This document shows positions 54,037 to 63,745 of a stretch of 64,000 bases of DNA, one piece after another. The position numbers and the translations under genes were made by a program. The DNA comes from Streptomyces sp. DH24 (lineage in GTDB: Bacteria > Actinomycetota > Actinomycetes > Streptomycetales > Streptomycetaceae). The notes beneath the pieces were generated by a model that did not search any database, was not told where the DNA came from, and saw nothing but the letters and a program-made list of their open reading frames with translations. Every line of letters begins with the position of its first letter. The stretch's first letter is position 1. Location: positions 147,829 to 211,828 of the forward strand of contig NZ_JARVKW010000008.1 in NCBI RefSeq assembly GCF_029813775.1, given 5' to 3'.

Positions 54037-55425
54037 TCAGTGCTTGGCGCGCGCCTTCTGCCAGGCGTAGCCGACGGCCGCGAGGAACAGCGTCATGCCG
54101 CCCGTCGAGTACAACTGCACGCGGGTGTCCGCCTCACGGGCCATCAGGAGGAAGATCGCCGCCATGCCGGCCAGCGCCAGCCAGGTCAGCCACGGGAAGC
54201 CCCACATCCGCACGACCAGCTTCTCGGGCGCCTCGCGCTCCAGTTGCCGGCGCAGCCTGAGCTGCGAGACCGCGATGAAGATCCAGACGACCAGGATGAC
54301 CGCGCCGATCATGTTCAGCAGCCAGGAGAACACGTCGTCCGGACGCCAGTAGCTGAGCAGTACGCACGCGAAGCCGAACACGGAGGACGCCAGCACCGCG
54401 AGCCGCGGCACCCCGCCGGACACCCGGCCCAGCGCCTTCGGACCCTGGCCGCGCTCCACCAGCGAGTAGGCGATGCGCGAGGAGCCGTAGATGTTGGCGT
54501 TCATCGCGCTCAGCAGCGCCACCAGCACGACCACGTTCATCAGCTGCCCGGCGCCCGGGATGCCGAGCTCGTCCAGGGCGGCCACGTAGGGGCCCTTGTC
54601 GACGACCTCCTTGGAGTCCCACGGCACGAGCGTCACGATGACGGCCATCGAGCCGATGTAGAACAGGGCGATGCGCCACATCGCCGTGCGCACCGCGCTC
54701 GCCACGCCCTTGACGGGGTTCTCCGACTCGGCCGCCGCGATGGTGACCGTCTCCAGGCCGCCGTAGGCGAACACCGACGCGAGCAGGCCGATCACCAGGC
54801 CCTCGCCGCCGTTGGGCAGGAAGTCGGTGAGGTTGCTCGCGCCGGGGGAGTCCGTGCCGGGCAGGACGCCCGTGATCGCCAGCACGCCGAGCACCAGGAA
54901 CAGGCTGATCGCGAAGACCTTCAGCGCCGCGAACCAGAACTCGAACTCGCCGAAGTTCTTCACGGCGGCCAGGTTCGTGCCGCAGAAGACGACCATGAAC
55001 AGCGCGACCCACGCCCACTCGGGCGTGCCCGGCAGCCAGCCCGTGACGATCTTCGCCGCGCCGATGCCCTCCAGGCCGACGGCCGTGCACAGCAGCACCC
55101 AGAACGACCAGCCCGCCGTGAAGCCCGCCCACGGCCCGATCGCCCGCTCGGCGTGCGCGGAGAAGGAACCGGACGACGGATACGCGGCCGACATCTCGCC
55201 CAGCATGCGCATCACCAGCATCACGAGGAGGCCGGAGAGGGCGTAGGCGAGGACGATCGACGGCCCGGCGGCGGCGATGCCCGCGCCCGAACCGACGAAC
55301 AGTCCGGCGCCGATCACCCCGCCCAGGGCGATCATCGACAGATGGCGCTGCTTCAGGCCGTGGGACAGCGAGGCGTCCGCCTCGGAGGACGCCGGTGACG
55401 GCGTCTGCGTGGAGGTGCTGGGCAT
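54037..55425 (-). CDS. amino-acid permease (APC family)
   Basis: A 462-residue twelve-helix amino acid:proton symporter of the APC superfamily. The first helix has SMIALGGVIGAGLFVGSGAGIAAAGP, the typical substrate-binding G-x-G segment. Helix 6 has FAYGGLETVTIAAAESENPVKG, typical of AnsP/GabP/CycA-type carriers. The long cytosolic N-terminus is Ser/Thr-rich. It is clearly related to the permease at 56572-58056. The amino acid carried is not determined. Confidence 0.9.
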   Translation of the reverse strand: MPSTSTQTPSPASSEADASLSHGLKQRHLSMIALGGVIGAGLFVGSGAGIAAAGPSIVLAYALSGLLVMLVMRMLGEMSAAYPSSGSFSAHAERAIGPWAGFTAGWSFWVLLCTAVGLEGIGAAKIVTGWLPGTPEWAWVALFMVVFCGTNLAAVKNFGEFEFWFAALKVFAISLFLVLGVLAITGVLPGTDSPGASNLTDFLPNGGEGLVIGLLASVFAYGGLETVTIAAAESENPVKGVASAVRTAMWRIALFYIGSMAVIVTLVPWDSKEVVDKGPYVAALDELGIPGAGQLMNVVVLVALLSAMNANIYGSSRIAYSLVERGQGPKALGRVSGGVPRLAVLASSVFGFACVLLSYWRPDDVFSWLLNMIGAVILVVWIFIAVSQLRLRRQLEREAPEKLVVRMWGFPWLTWLALAGMAAIFLLMAREADTRVQLYSTGGMTLFLAAVGYAWQKARAKH

Positions 55426-55799
55426 CAGGGCGCTCGTCCCTTGCGTGAGATGGGCAAAACGCCGACAGTCTGGTGGGCGCGTCCGCTCAGAGCGAGGACT
55501 TGTTCAGCATCCGGACGGCGACGATACGGAGCGTGCAAGTCCGATTACCCGGCCGGTGTGCGACTCGCCGAGATCGTTTTGGCGAAACCCTACAGTCGCC
55601 GCGCACGCTTCCCGGGTGAGCGATGCCTCCCCGCCTCCGTGACCGGCGTCACGCCCCCGCTGGTGTAACCGGCGGTCGTTGTCCGGAGCCCACCAAGCGG
55701 CGGTTCGCTCCTTTGTCGACCGCTGACGGTGATCCGCCGCGCGGCGCTGGGATAGCGTCGCCGTGTCCCAACATGCCCACATCACCTCGCGGAGACCCC
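55426..55799. other. divergent intergenic region between permease and bioY
   Basis: A 374-bp gap with promoters for both genes. A -10-like TAGCGT at 55753-55758 lies 42 bp before bioY without a clear -35. The region near 55560-55600 is AT-richer (GATCGTTTTGGCGAAACCC). I see no BirA- or BioQ-type palindrome and no riboswitch. Confidence 0.4.
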
Positions 55800-56381
55800 A
55801 TGAGCACCGCTGCCGCCCCTCTCAGCTCCGGACAGGTCCTCGCCGACCTCCTCCCCGCCTCCCGGGTCCGGGACGCCGCGCTCGTGGTCGGCGGCGCCGC
55901 GCTCACCGGGCTCGCCGCCCAGATCGCCGTGCCCGTGCCGGGCTCCCCGGTGCCGGTGACCGGCCAGACCTTCGCCGCGCTGCTCGTCGGCACGGCCCTC
56001 GGCGCCGGACGCGGCTTCCTCTCGCTGGCCCTGTACGCGCTGGTCGGCATGGCGGGTGTGCCGTGGTTCGCGGGCGGCACCTCGGGCGCGGCGGCCCCGT
56101 CCTTCGGCTACATCCTCGGCATGATCCTCGCGTCCACCGTCGTGGGCGCCCTCGCCCGCCGCGGCGCCGACCGCTCCGTACTGCGCATGGCCGGCACGAT
56201 GCTGCTGGGCGAGGCGATCATCTACGCCGTCGGCGTCCCCTACCTCGGCGTGGCCACCGGCATGTCCGCCTCCGCCGCGATCGCGGCCGGTCTGACGCCG
56301 TTCCTCATCGGCGACGCCCTCAAGGCCGCCCTCGCCATGGGCGTGCTGCCCACCGCCTGGAAGTTCATCGGCAAGCGGTGA
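55800..56381 (+). CDS. bioY: BioY biotin transporter substrate-binding subunit
   Basis: A 193-residue membrane protein with five or six helices. It is the S-component of an energy-coupling-factor importer for biotin. Family motifs are VPVPGSPVPVTGQTFAALLVGTALGAGRG, ALYALVGMAGVPWFAGG and SFGYILGMILAS. No ECF module genes (bioM/bioN) are adjacent, so it acts alone or with a shared ECF module. ATG has GGAG upstream. Confidence 0.92.
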   Translation: MSTAAAPLSSGQVLADLLPASRVRDAALVVGGAALTGLAAQIAVPVPGSPVPVTGQTFAALLVGTALGAGRGFLSLALYALVGMAGVPWFAGGTSGAAAPSFGYILGMILASTVVGALARRGADRSVLRMAGTMLLGEAIIYAVGVPYLGVATGMSASAAIAAGLTPFLIGDALKAALAMGVLPTAWKFIGKR

Positions 56382-56428
56382 CCCGCTGAGAGTCCGCGCG
56401 CGGTGCGGGGAGACCCGGCGCGCGCACA

Positions 56429-56465
56429 TGAGGGCCGGGACGGCGGCGAGCCGTCCCGGCCCTCA
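56429..56465. terminator. strong hairpin after bioY
   Basis: A perfect 16-bp stem (TGAGGGCCGGGACGGC, arms 56429-56444 and 56450-56465) with a 5-base loop between convergent genes. Confidence 0.8.
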
Positions 56466-56473
56466 CGTCTGTG

Positions 56474-56557
56474 CGTGAACCGGTGACCAGGTGAACCGGT
56501 GGCCCGGTGACCAGGTGAAGAGGAGAACCGGTGAACCGGTGAACCGGTGAACCGGAG
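56474..56557. repeat. short tandem repeat array (GTGAACCG)
   Basis: Roughly nine imperfect copies of GTGAACCGG / GTGACCAGG / GAACCGGT, 8-9 bp each. They lie between the bioY hairpin and the stop of the next permease. The array is similar in style to the one at 53041-53116. Confidence 0.65.
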
Positions 56558-56571
56558 GACCTGCGGGGCCG

Positions 56572-58056
56572 TCAGCCCGTCGAGACCTTGTCCTGGTCGC
56601 CCGCCGCCTCGGCCGGCGCGGCCCCGGTGGCCGGACGCCCGCCGCGCATCCTCTCCTTGAGGAAGGCGATGGCCAGCACGACCGCCGCGACCAGCAGCGA
56701 CAGCAGCACGGTCTTGCGGCCGTCGTGCTCGGTGTCGGTCAGCATGTAGCCCAGGACGAACACGATGAGTCCGGCCGTCGCCCAGGTCAGGTACGGGTAC
56801 AGCCACATCCGCACGACCAGCTTCTCCGGCGCCTCGGCCTGGATGATCTTCCGCATCCGCAGCTGCGAGAAGCAGATCACCAGCCACACGAACAGCGCGA
56901 CGGCGCCGGAGGAGTTGACCAGGAAGAGGAAGACCGAGTCCGGGAACTTGTAGTTGAAGAACACCGCGACGAAGCCGAACACGACCGACGCGATGATCGC
57001 CGTACGCGGCACACCCTGGCCGGTGGTCCGCGCGAACGCCTTCGGGGCGTCGCCGCGCTCACCGAGCGAGAACGCCATGCGGGAGGCCGTGTAGAGGCCG
57101 GAGTTGAGGCAGGACAGCACCGAGGTCAGCACGATGAAGTTCATGATCTGACCGGCGTGCGGGATGCCGAGGGAGTTCAGGGCGGCCACGTACGAGCCCT
57201 CGTCGGTGATCGACTCGCTGTCCCACGGCAGCAGGGACACCACGACGAAGATCGAGCCGAGGTAGAAGACGGCGACGCGCCAGATGATGCTGTTGGTGGC
57301 CTTGGTGACGGCCTGCTGCGGGTTCTCGGACTCACCGGCGGCCAGCGTGGCGATCTCGCTGCCCATGAAGGAGAAGACGACGAGCAGCACACCGGTGAGG
57401 ATCGCGCCGGGCCCGTTCGGCAGGAAGCCGCCGTGCTCCGTCAGGTTGGCCAGACCGGCCTGCTCGCTGTCGACGCCCGGCAGCAGACCGAACACGGCGA
57501 GCCCGCCGATGACGATGAACGCGGCGATGGCGACGACCTTGATGCCGGCGAACCAGAACTCGAACTCGCCGTAGGAACCGACGGAGACCAGGTTCGTGGC
57601 GGTCAGCACCACCATCACGATGAGGGCCCACGCCCACTGCGGCACGGCCGGGACCCAGCCCTCCAGGATCACCGCGCCGGCGGTCGCCTCGACCGCGAGC
57701 ACCACGACCCAGAAGAACCAGTACAGCCAGCCGATGGAGAAACCGGCCCAGTTGCCGAGCGCACGGTCGGCGTGCGCGGAGAAGGAGCCGGAGGTCGGGT
57801 TGGCAGCCGACATCTCGCCGAGCATCCGCATCACCAGCACCACGAGCGTGCCGACGAGGGCGTACGACAGGAGGATGCCGGGCCCGGCGGTGGCGATGCC
57901 GGAGCTTGATCCGACGAACAGGCCGGCGCCGATCACACCGCCGATGGCGATCATCGACAGATGGCGGTTCTTGAGTCCGGCCTGGAGGCCGTTCCCGGTG
58001 TCACCGGGACCCGGGCGGCCGCTTTCGGCCTTGAGGACGGTCGGCTGCGAAGTCAT
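56572..58056 (-). CDS. amino-acid permease (APC family)
   Basis: A 494-residue twelve-helix transporter related to the permease at 54037-55425. The first helix has SMIAIGGVIGAGLFVGSSSGIATAGPG, and the later helix has FSFMGSEIATLAAGESENPQQAV. The C-terminal tail is hydrophilic (RMRGGRPATGAAPAEAAGDQDKVS). Members carry GABA, asparagine, D-serine or similar substrates; which one is unknown. Confidence 0.9.
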   Translation of the reverse strand: MTSQPTVLKAESGRPGPGDTGNGLQAGLKNRHLSMIAIGGVIGAGLFVGSSSGIATAGPGILLSYALVGTLVVLVMRMLGEMSAANPTSGSFSAHADRALGNWAGFSIGWLYWFFWVVVLAVEATAGAVILEGWVPAVPQWAWALIVMVVLTATNLVSVGSYGEFEFWFAGIKVVAIAAFIVIGGLAVFGLLPGVDSEQAGLANLTEHGGFLPNGPGAILTGVLLVVFSFMGSEIATLAAGESENPQQAVTKATNSIIWRVAVFYLGSIFVVVSLLPWDSESITDEGSYVAALNSLGIPHAGQIMNFIVLTSVLSCLNSGLYTASRMAFSLGERGDAPKAFARTTGQGVPRTAIIASVVFGFVAVFFNYKFPDSVFLFLVNSSGAVALFVWLVICFSQLRMRKIIQAEAPEKLVVRMWLYPYLTWATAGLIVFVLGYMLTDTEHDGRKTVLLSLLVAAVVLAIAFLKERMRGGRPATGAAPAEAAGDQDKVSTG

Positions 58057-58250
58057 GGGGAGGTATTTCCTTTGCGCCGTCGAGCAGATTCCCGCACAAG
58101 CGGTGTACGAGCCGGTCCAGTGAAACTGAGGGTCACAGCTTGGGGAACCCTTGGAATCCAGATTGTTACTTGAGCTTTCCCTGAGGTTCTGTCGTGTTGC
58201 TCACTCTTTCCGTGGAGGCACCCGACGCCGCACCCCGGAAACAGCCGTGT

Positions 58251-58262
58251 CACACTCGTCCC
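58251..58262 (+). promoter_or_regulatory. possible leaderless -10 element of rpiB
   Basis: CACACT, a weak match to TAnnnT, is followed by six bases and the ATG at 58263. No Shine-Dalgarno sequence is present. Confidence is lower because the hexamer lacks the leading TA. Confidence 0.35.
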
Positions 58263-58748
<486 letters not shown>

Positions 58749-58823
58749 CGGCACCGGGAACCGGGACAGGTCCGTGCCCCGACCGAGTCGGACGGGGCAC
58801 GGGCGGAAGAAGGAGAGTCACCC

Positions 58824-59642
58824 GTGCCTGAGGGGCACACCATCCACCGGCTGGCCCAGGACTACGCCGCAGCCTTCGCCGGAGCGCCCACGCGCGTCAC
58901 CAGCCCCCAGGGCAAGTTCAGCGACGCCGCGGCCCTCCTCGACGGCACCGTCCTGCACACCGCCGACGCCCACGGCAAGCACCTCTTCCTCGGCTTCCGC
59001 GACCCCGGGCACACCGACTGGGTCCACATCCACCTCGGCCTGTTCGGCAAGGTCGCCTTCGGCCCCGCCCCGGCACCCGCACCGACCGACACCGTCCGCC
59101 TGCGCCTGGCCAACGGGACGGCGTACGTCGACCTGCGCGGCCCCACCACCTGCGCGCTGATCACGGACACCGAGAAGGCGGCCATACACGCCCGTCTGGG
59201 CCCCGACCCGCTGCGCGACGACGCCGACCCGGCCGCCGCCTACCGGCGCGTCTCCCGCAGCCGCACGACGATCGCCGCCCTGCTCATGGACCAGAAGGTC
59301 ATCGCCGGAGTCGGCAACGTCTACCGGGCCGAGGTGCTGTTCCGGCACGGCATCGACCCGTACCGCGCGGGCAGGGACATCCGGCCCGCCGAGTGGGACG
59401 CCCTCTGGGCCGACCTCGTGGCGCTCATGCGGGAGGGCGTCCGCAACAACCGCATCGACACCGTCCGCCCCGAACACACCCCGGAGGCGATGGGCCGCCC
59501 GCCCCGCGTCGACGACCACGGCGGCGAGGTGTACGTGTACCGCAGGGCCAACCTGCCCTGCCACATCTGTGGCGGCGAGATCCGCACCGCCGGTCTCGCC
59601 GCCCGCAACCTCTTCTGGTGCCCGCGCTGCCAGCAGGCCTGA
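58824..59642 (+). CDS. Fpg/Nei-family DNA glycosylase
   Basis: A 272-residue base-excision-repair enzyme that removes oxidised bases and nicks the abasic site. The N-terminal catalytic residues after Met removal are Pro-Glu (PEGHTIHRLAQ). The helix-two-turn-helix (about 140-215) has LLMDQKVIAGVGNVYRAEVLF. The C-terminal zinc finger has CHICGG...CPRCQQ. PEGHTIHR places it with Nei2-like actinobacterial glycosylases rather than MutM. ATG is preceded by GAAGGAGAG. It is probably cotranscribed with rpiB. Confidence 0.93.
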   Translation: MPEGHTIHRLAQDYAAAFAGAPTRVTSPQGKFSDAAALLDGTVLHTADAHGKHLFLGFRDPGHTDWVHIHLGLFGKVAFGPAPAPAPTDTVRLRLANGTAYVDLRGPTTCALITDTEKAAIHARLGPDPLRDDADPAAAYRRVSRSRTTIAALLMDQKVIAGVGNVYRAEVLFRHGIDPYRAGRDIRPAEWDALWADLVALMREGVRNNRIDTVRPEHTPEAMGRPPRVDDHGGEVYVYRRANLPCHICGGEIRTAGLAARNLFWCPRCQQA

Positions 59643-59734
59643 ACCCACACCGCCGCCCGGCGGCCACGGCGCCACCGGACGGCCCACCGGACGGCCCAGC
59701 GGGCTGCCCACCTGGCCCCGACGCCCCCGGCGCG

Positions 59735-59890
59735 TTAGGCGCCGCGGAGGCGGGACGGCGTACGGGGCGCCGCAGAGGCGGGACGGCGTACGGGGCGCCG
59801 CGGAGGCGACGGCAGGTGCGAGGCGACGGCGGGGTGCGAGGCGCCGCGAGGCGACGGCGGGGTGCGAGGCACCGCGGAGGCGGGACGGCG
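59735..59890. repeat. G/C-rich tandem array between nei and eis genes
   Basis: Two adjacent 28-bp copies (59738-59765 and 59766-59793) differ at one base. Degenerate shorter pieces of the same sequence (GGCGACGGCGGGGTGCGA and similar) follow. The array fills most of the gap between two convergent genes. Confidence 0.65.
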
Positions 59891-59904
59891 CGCCAGGGAC
59901 GGCG

Positions 59905-61140
59905 TCAGAAGCCGTGCGACAGCCAGGGCGCCACCGTGGAACCGAACCCCACGGCCGCCTCCGTCAGCGCCCCCTGCCGCAGCTCCCGCACCCGCCCGGC
60001 CGCGCCCAGCGCCGCCAGGCTCACGCCGCCGAGATAGGCGGCCCCCAACTCCCGCACCGTCAGGGCCAGATCCGCCGCGTCCTCGGTGCGCTCGCAGGAC
60101 GCGCCCTTCGCGTCCCCGGTCAGCCGCCAACGCCCCGTGTTCCAGGGGCAGAAGGCGTCCTCCACCTCGAACACGACGTCCACCGGCGCCTGATACGTCC
60201 GCGCCCGAAGCGCGGCCCCCACGTCCACCAGACGCACGTACAGCTGGTCCCGCGTCCGGGGCCGGCACCGGCGGATGTCGGACACCAGGTACTGCCAGGC
60301 CTCGTCCACCGGACGCCCCCGCACCACCAGCGTCGTCGTCAGGTCGATGCCGAACAGGAAACGCCACAGCGCCGCGTCCGCCGCCGGGTCCAGCGCGTCC
60401 AGGTTCTGCAGCACCACCGTGCCGTTGTGCCCGGACTCCTCCCAGCCGAGCTTCACCCGGAACCGGGCGTACCCCACGACCCGCCCGTGCCGCTCGGCGA
60501 CCACGCACTGCAGCGGCGACGCCCCGTCCCGCTCGCTCTCCGGGTCCAGCACCCCGACCCGCTCCCAGCCCGGCATCCGCGCCGTCATCCCCGGCCGCCG
60601 CGGCACCAGCTCCGCGTACACCGCCTCGCACGCGTCCAGCACGTCCTCGGGCGCCGCGTACCGCAGCCGTACGTCATCGGTGCCGGGCGGCACGGACAGC
60701 GTCGTCCGGCTCGTGTCGATCTCGGCGCCCCGCTGGAAGGACGCGGCGTCGTACCCGAACCGGCCGTAGATCGCCGGCTCGGACGCGGTCAGCAGCGCGA
60801 GCGGCTCGCCCAAGGAGCGGATGTCGTCCAACTGCCGCCGCATCATCGCGGTCAGCACCCCGCGCCTGCGGTGTGTCCCGGCGACGCTGACCATCGTCAC
60901 GCCCGCCGCCGGCACCGAGGCCCCGCCGGGCACCGTCACGCGGAAGCTGAACGCGCCCGCCGTACCGACGCATTCGGAACCGTCCCAGGCGCCCAGCGAC
61001 CGGTCGAGCTCCGTCAGCGCGTTCCACAGCTCGCGTTCCTCGGGCGCCTCCGGGACCCCGCTGAAGGCCCGGATCAGGGTCTCGTACCACTTGTCCCATT
61101 CGTCCTGCCGCAGCACCCGCAGGTCGGTGTCAGTCCCCAT
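59905..61140 (-). CDS. Eis-type GNAT acetyltransferase
   Basis: A 411-residue protein with the Eis architecture. The N-terminal GNAT domain is at about 1-150, with acetyl-CoA loop VSVAGTHRRRGVLTAMMRRQL and GRFGYDAAS. A second degenerate GNAT domain is at about 155-290. A C-terminal SCP2-like domain follows at about 300-411 (DVVFEVEDAFCPWNTGRW, ALTVRELGAAYLGGVSLAAL). It ends in Phe, which serves as catalytic carboxylate in Eis enzymes. Members acetylate aminoglycosides or other amines and small proteins; the natural substrate here is unknown. Confidence 0.9.
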   Translation of the reverse strand: MGTDTDLRVLRQDEWDKWYETLIRAFSGVPEAPEERELWNALTELDRSLGAWDGSECVGTAGAFSFRVTVPGGASVPAAGVTMVSVAGTHRRRGVLTAMMRRQLDDIRSLGEPLALLTASEPAIYGRFGYDAASFQRGAEIDTSRTTLSVPPGTDDVRLRYAAPEDVLDACEAVYAELVPRRPGMTARMPGWERVGVLDPESERDGASPLQCVVAERHGRVVGYARFRVKLGWEESGHNGTVVLQNLDALDPAADAALWRFLFGIDLTTTLVVRGRPVDEAWQYLVSDIRRCRPRTRDQLYVRLVDVGAALRARTYQAPVDVVFEVEDAFCPWNTGRWRLTGDAKGASCERTEDAADLALTVRELGAAYLGGVSLAALGAAGRVRELRQGALTEAAVGFGSTVAPWLSHGF

Positions 61141-61263
61141 GCAGCATGCGTACCAGGGTGCCGCCGGACGAGCGAGGGAATTTCTGTCAGGTTGCGGCGC
61201 GACGGCTTCCCGTGAAGTTCACTGTGAAGTCGGTCCTCGGACGGGGGACAAGGAGGACCTCCC

Positions 61264-61290
61264 GTGCCAAGCGACTGGTCGGATGGATAG
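61264..61290 (+). other. possible eight-codon leader minigene
   Basis: A GTG with a perfect AAGGAGG seven bases upstream opens a frame of only eight codons (VPSDWSDG) ending in TAG, 12 bases before the phosphatase ATG. The phosphatase ATG itself has no Shine-Dalgarno. The minigene may couple or tune translation of the phosphatase. The same stretch contains TAGGGT (61288-61293), so it might instead be a near-leaderless promoter. Confidence 0.45.
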
Positions 61291-61302
61291 GGTCCCGAAC
61301 TA

Positions 61303-62478
61303 ATGGCAGCAGGACGGGAGCGGCGCGCGGCCGCCGACACGTTCACGGCCCGGTGGAAGAAGCAGTGGCACCGGGTCCGCACCGGCCTGCGCAGAAGCGC
61401 CGTCGACTACTTCCGCGGCGGCGGCTCCGACTGGGTCCCGCTCGTGGGTCTCCTCCTGACCATTCCCGTGATCACGACGGCCACACTCGCCAACGCCGTG
61501 TGGATCTCCCCGGCCGCGCTGGTCCTGCCGATCGTCGCGGGCGGCCTCGTACTGCGCCCCGCCAGCCTGCTCGGCCTGTACGCCGCGGCCGCCACCGCCC
61601 TGATCGTGGAGACCGTGAGGCTCGGCCCGTACACCGAGGGCCCCTCCCGGGTCACCCCCGGCGTCGTCCTGGTCGTCGCCGCCTGCGGCTTCTTCGGGCT
61701 GCTCCTCGCCCAGTTCCGCAGCCGCGTCGGCGTGCCCTGGCGGCGCGGCGGCACCATGCTCTTCGACCTCCGCGAACGCATCCGCGTACAGAGCAAACTG
61801 CCCAAACTGCCCGAGGGTTGGCACCGCGAGATGGCGCTGCGCCCGGCCGGCGGCCAGTCCTTCTCGGGCGACTTCGTCGTCGCCGCCCGCACCAACGGCG
61901 GCCGGACCCTGGAAGCCGTCCTCACCGACGTCTCCGGCAAGGGCATGGACGCGGGCTCCCGCGCGCTGCTGCTGTCCGGCGCGTTCGGCGGCCTGCTCGG
62001 CTCCCTGCCCCCGCACGCCTTCCTCCCGGCCGCCAACGGCTACCTCCTGCGCCAGGACTGGGACGAGGGCTTCGCGACCTCCATCCACCTCGTCCTGGAC
62101 CTCGACTCGGGCGACTACGAGCTGTACTCCGCGGGCCACCCGCCGGGCCTCCAGCTCAGCGCCGGCAGCGGTCGCTGGGAGGAGAAGGCCGCCGAGGGCC
62201 CTCTCCTCGGCGTCTACGACGGAGCCCAGTTCGACTCCGTGAAGGGCAGCCTGCGCCCCGGCGACGTCCTGATGCTGTTCACCGACGGCCTCGTGGAGAC
62301 CTCCGACCGCGACATCGTCGAGGGCATCGACCGCCTCACCGGCGAGGCCGACCGCTATGTCGCCGGCGGCTTCCACGGCGCCGCCTGGCACCTCATCGAG
62401 GCCGTCGCGAAGGACGTCAACGACGACCGGGCGCTGCTGCTCATCTGCCGCGAGGGCCCGACGGCGACGGTCCGCTGA
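61303..62478 (+). CDS. membrane-anchored SpoIIE-type PP2C phosphatase
   Basis: A 391-residue protein. The basic N-terminus (RERRAAADTF...WKKQWHRVR) precedes three or four membrane helices (about 45-130, GLLLTIPVITTATLANAVW, ALVLPIVAGGLVL). The cytosolic PP2C/SpoIIE phosphatase domain spans about 165-385: GGQSFSGDFVVAAR, LTDVSGKGMDAGSRALLLSGAFGGLL, DVLMLFTDGLVETSDRD, with Asp residues for metal binding. Such proteins dephosphorylate anti-anti-sigma factors. The targets are not nearby. The start codon has no ribosome site; see the leader minigene just upstream. Confidence 0.9.
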   Translation: MAAGRERRAAADTFTARWKKQWHRVRTGLRRSAVDYFRGGGSDWVPLVGLLLTIPVITTATLANAVWISPAALVLPIVAGGLVLRPASLLGLYAAAATALIVETVRLGPYTEGPSRVTPGVVLVVAACGFFGLLLAQFRSRVGVPWRRGGTMLFDLRERIRVQSKLPKLPEGWHREMALRPAGGQSFSGDFVVAARTNGGRTLEAVLTDVSGKGMDAGSRALLLSGAFGGLLGSLPPHAFLPAANGYLLRQDWDEGFATSIHLVLDLDSGDYELYSAGHPPGLQLSAGSGRWEEKAAEGPLLGVYDGAQFDSVKGSLRPGDVLMLFTDGLVETSDRDIVEGIDRLTGEADRYVAGGFHGAAWHLIEAVAKDVNDDRALLLICREGPTATVR

Positions 62479-62611
62479 CAGGGTTTGTCACTGTCCTGTC
62501 CTGCTTCTGTCTCCACCCCCGTTGCCCGATTGCGCGAGTGTTCGAGGGGTTGGTAGAGATGAGTTACGTACTATTTGGTCCACGGAACCCAACGGGGGAG
62601 GCGAGTTCTCA

Positions 62612-62938
62612 ATGAAGTTCGACATGGGCGCGCAGACGCTCTCGACCCTGCAGCGCGACTCGCGCGGCGCGAGTGACGACCTCGGCAGCCTGGTACGGCA
62701 GTTGGTGCAGGCGGCGCAGCCGCTGGAGGGCAAGTTCAACGGCTCCGGCCGGGCGATGTTCGACCAGTTCAAGGCGCGCGCGGACCAGATCGCCAACGAC
62801 CTGAACGGGTCGCTGTCCGCGATCCTGGGCGGTCAGGCGGGCATGGACTCCGCGTTCAGCTCGGGTGACCAGGAGCAAGGTGACAACGCGCGGCAGCAGA
62901 TGGCCGCCGCCAACTTCGACGCGGCGCGCTTCCGCTGA
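62612..62938 (+). CDS. WXG100-like small secreted protein 1
   Basis: A 108-residue helical protein. Two amphipathic helices (about 5-50, LSTLQRDSRGASDDLGSLVRQLVQAAQPL; 57-90, SGRAMFDQFKARADQIANDLNGSLSAIL) are joined at FNGSGRAMF, where classical WXG100 proteins have W-x-G. The Trp is replaced, giving N-x-x-G. The C-terminal tail (ARQQMAAANFDAARFR) resembles tails of ESAT-6-like substrates. The ATG follows GGGGGAGG. It starts a four-gene cluster likely exported by a type VII system that lies elsewhere. Confidence 0.75.
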   Translation: MKFDMGAQTLSTLQRDSRGASDDLGSLVRQLVQAAQPLEGKFNGSGRAMFDQFKARADQIANDLNGSLSAILGGQAGMDSAFSSGDQEQGDNARQQMAAANFDAARFR

Positions 62939-62990
62939 TCGCGGCGCAACTCGGGTTTTTTCTCATTTCGTTCACGGGGAGAGGTTTCTG

Positions 62991-63305
62991 ATGGCTGGTG
63001 CGGGTGCGGACCGCAGGTCGTACGACACGGGTGCGTCTGCTGACGCCCAGACCAACATTCAGTCGGTGATCGGCCGGCTGGAGGAGGTCATCGGTCAGCG
63101 TGACCGGCAGGTGAAGGCGGCGATGGCGGACTTCACGGCCGACGGCGTGGCGGACGAGTACCACGGCAAGGAACAGCGGTGGAACAAGGCCTCGCAGGAG
63201 GTCAAGAACATCATCCACCTGCTGAAGACGACGCTGGAGAAGAACGACGGTACGGCGCAGTCGACGCTCCAGCGCGCCAAGGCCGCGGTCGACAACATCG
63301 GCTGA
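62991..63305 (+). CDS. WXG100-like small secreted protein 2
   Basis: A 104-residue, strongly helical protein (residues 20-98: NIQSVIGRLEEVIGQRDRQVKAAMADF, then QEVKNIIHLLKTTLEKNDGTAQSTLQRAKAAV). Its turn reads YHGKEQRWNKA, with the Trp after rather than in W-x-G. It is probably the heterodimer partner of the preceding protein, as CFP-10 and ESAT-6 are. The ATG follows GGGGAGAGG. The spacer before it (62951-62975) is AT-rich. Confidence 0.75.
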   Translation: MAGAGADRRSYDTGASADAQTNIQSVIGRLEEVIGQRDRQVKAAMADFTADGVADEYHGKEQRWNKASQEVKNIIHLLKTTLEKNDGTAQSTLQRAKAAVDNIG

Positions 63306-63355
63306 GCGGGCCGGACGTTTTCTGTTCCATGTAGGAAATCCACGGGGGTTGGGTT

Positions 63356-63745
63356 GTGACCGGCTGGGATCTGAAGCCGCAGGGCATTTCGGGTGTGCTG
63401 AAGACGACGGGCGAGACGGCGTCGAAGTTCGAGACGTACGGGAAGAACTTCGGTGATCATCTGACGTCGGCCGCGTCCAGCGCGGGCACGATCTCCGCGG
63501 AGGGCGGCGGGGGCGGGGGCGGTGAGAAGGCGCAGGGCGGCCTGGTCGCCCTGGCCCTGTCGCAGTACGCGGAACGGGCCTCCAAGGACCTGCAGTTCGT
63601 GGCGGCCCGTGCGGGCAAGTCGTTGCAGGGTGTGGTCGACGCGACGACCGCTTATCTGAACGGCGATCAGGAGATGGCGGCGGAGGCGCAGCGCAAGACG
63701 CTGGCGGCGCCGAAGATCGACATGCCCGGGGTGGGCAAGTCGTGA
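63356..63745 (+). CDS. hypothetical T7SS-cluster protein with Gly run
   Basis: A 129-residue protein of no recognised domain. The N-terminal segment ([32 protein letters not shown]) is helical and precedes a run of seven Gly at about 50-57. A second helical half ([47 protein letters not shown]) follows. The pattern (two helices around a short turn) is that of a LXG/WXG-type adaptor or small substrate (inference). The stop overlaps the start of the next gene (GTGA), so they are coupled. It appears in Streptomyces WXG clusters, as I recall. Confidence 0.65.
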   Translation: MTGWDLKPQGISGVLKTTGETASKFETYGKNFGDHLTSAASSAGTISAEGGGGGGGEKAQGGLVALALSQYAERASKDLQFVAARAGKSLQGVVDATTAYLNGDQEMAAEAQRKTLAAPKIDMPGVGKS

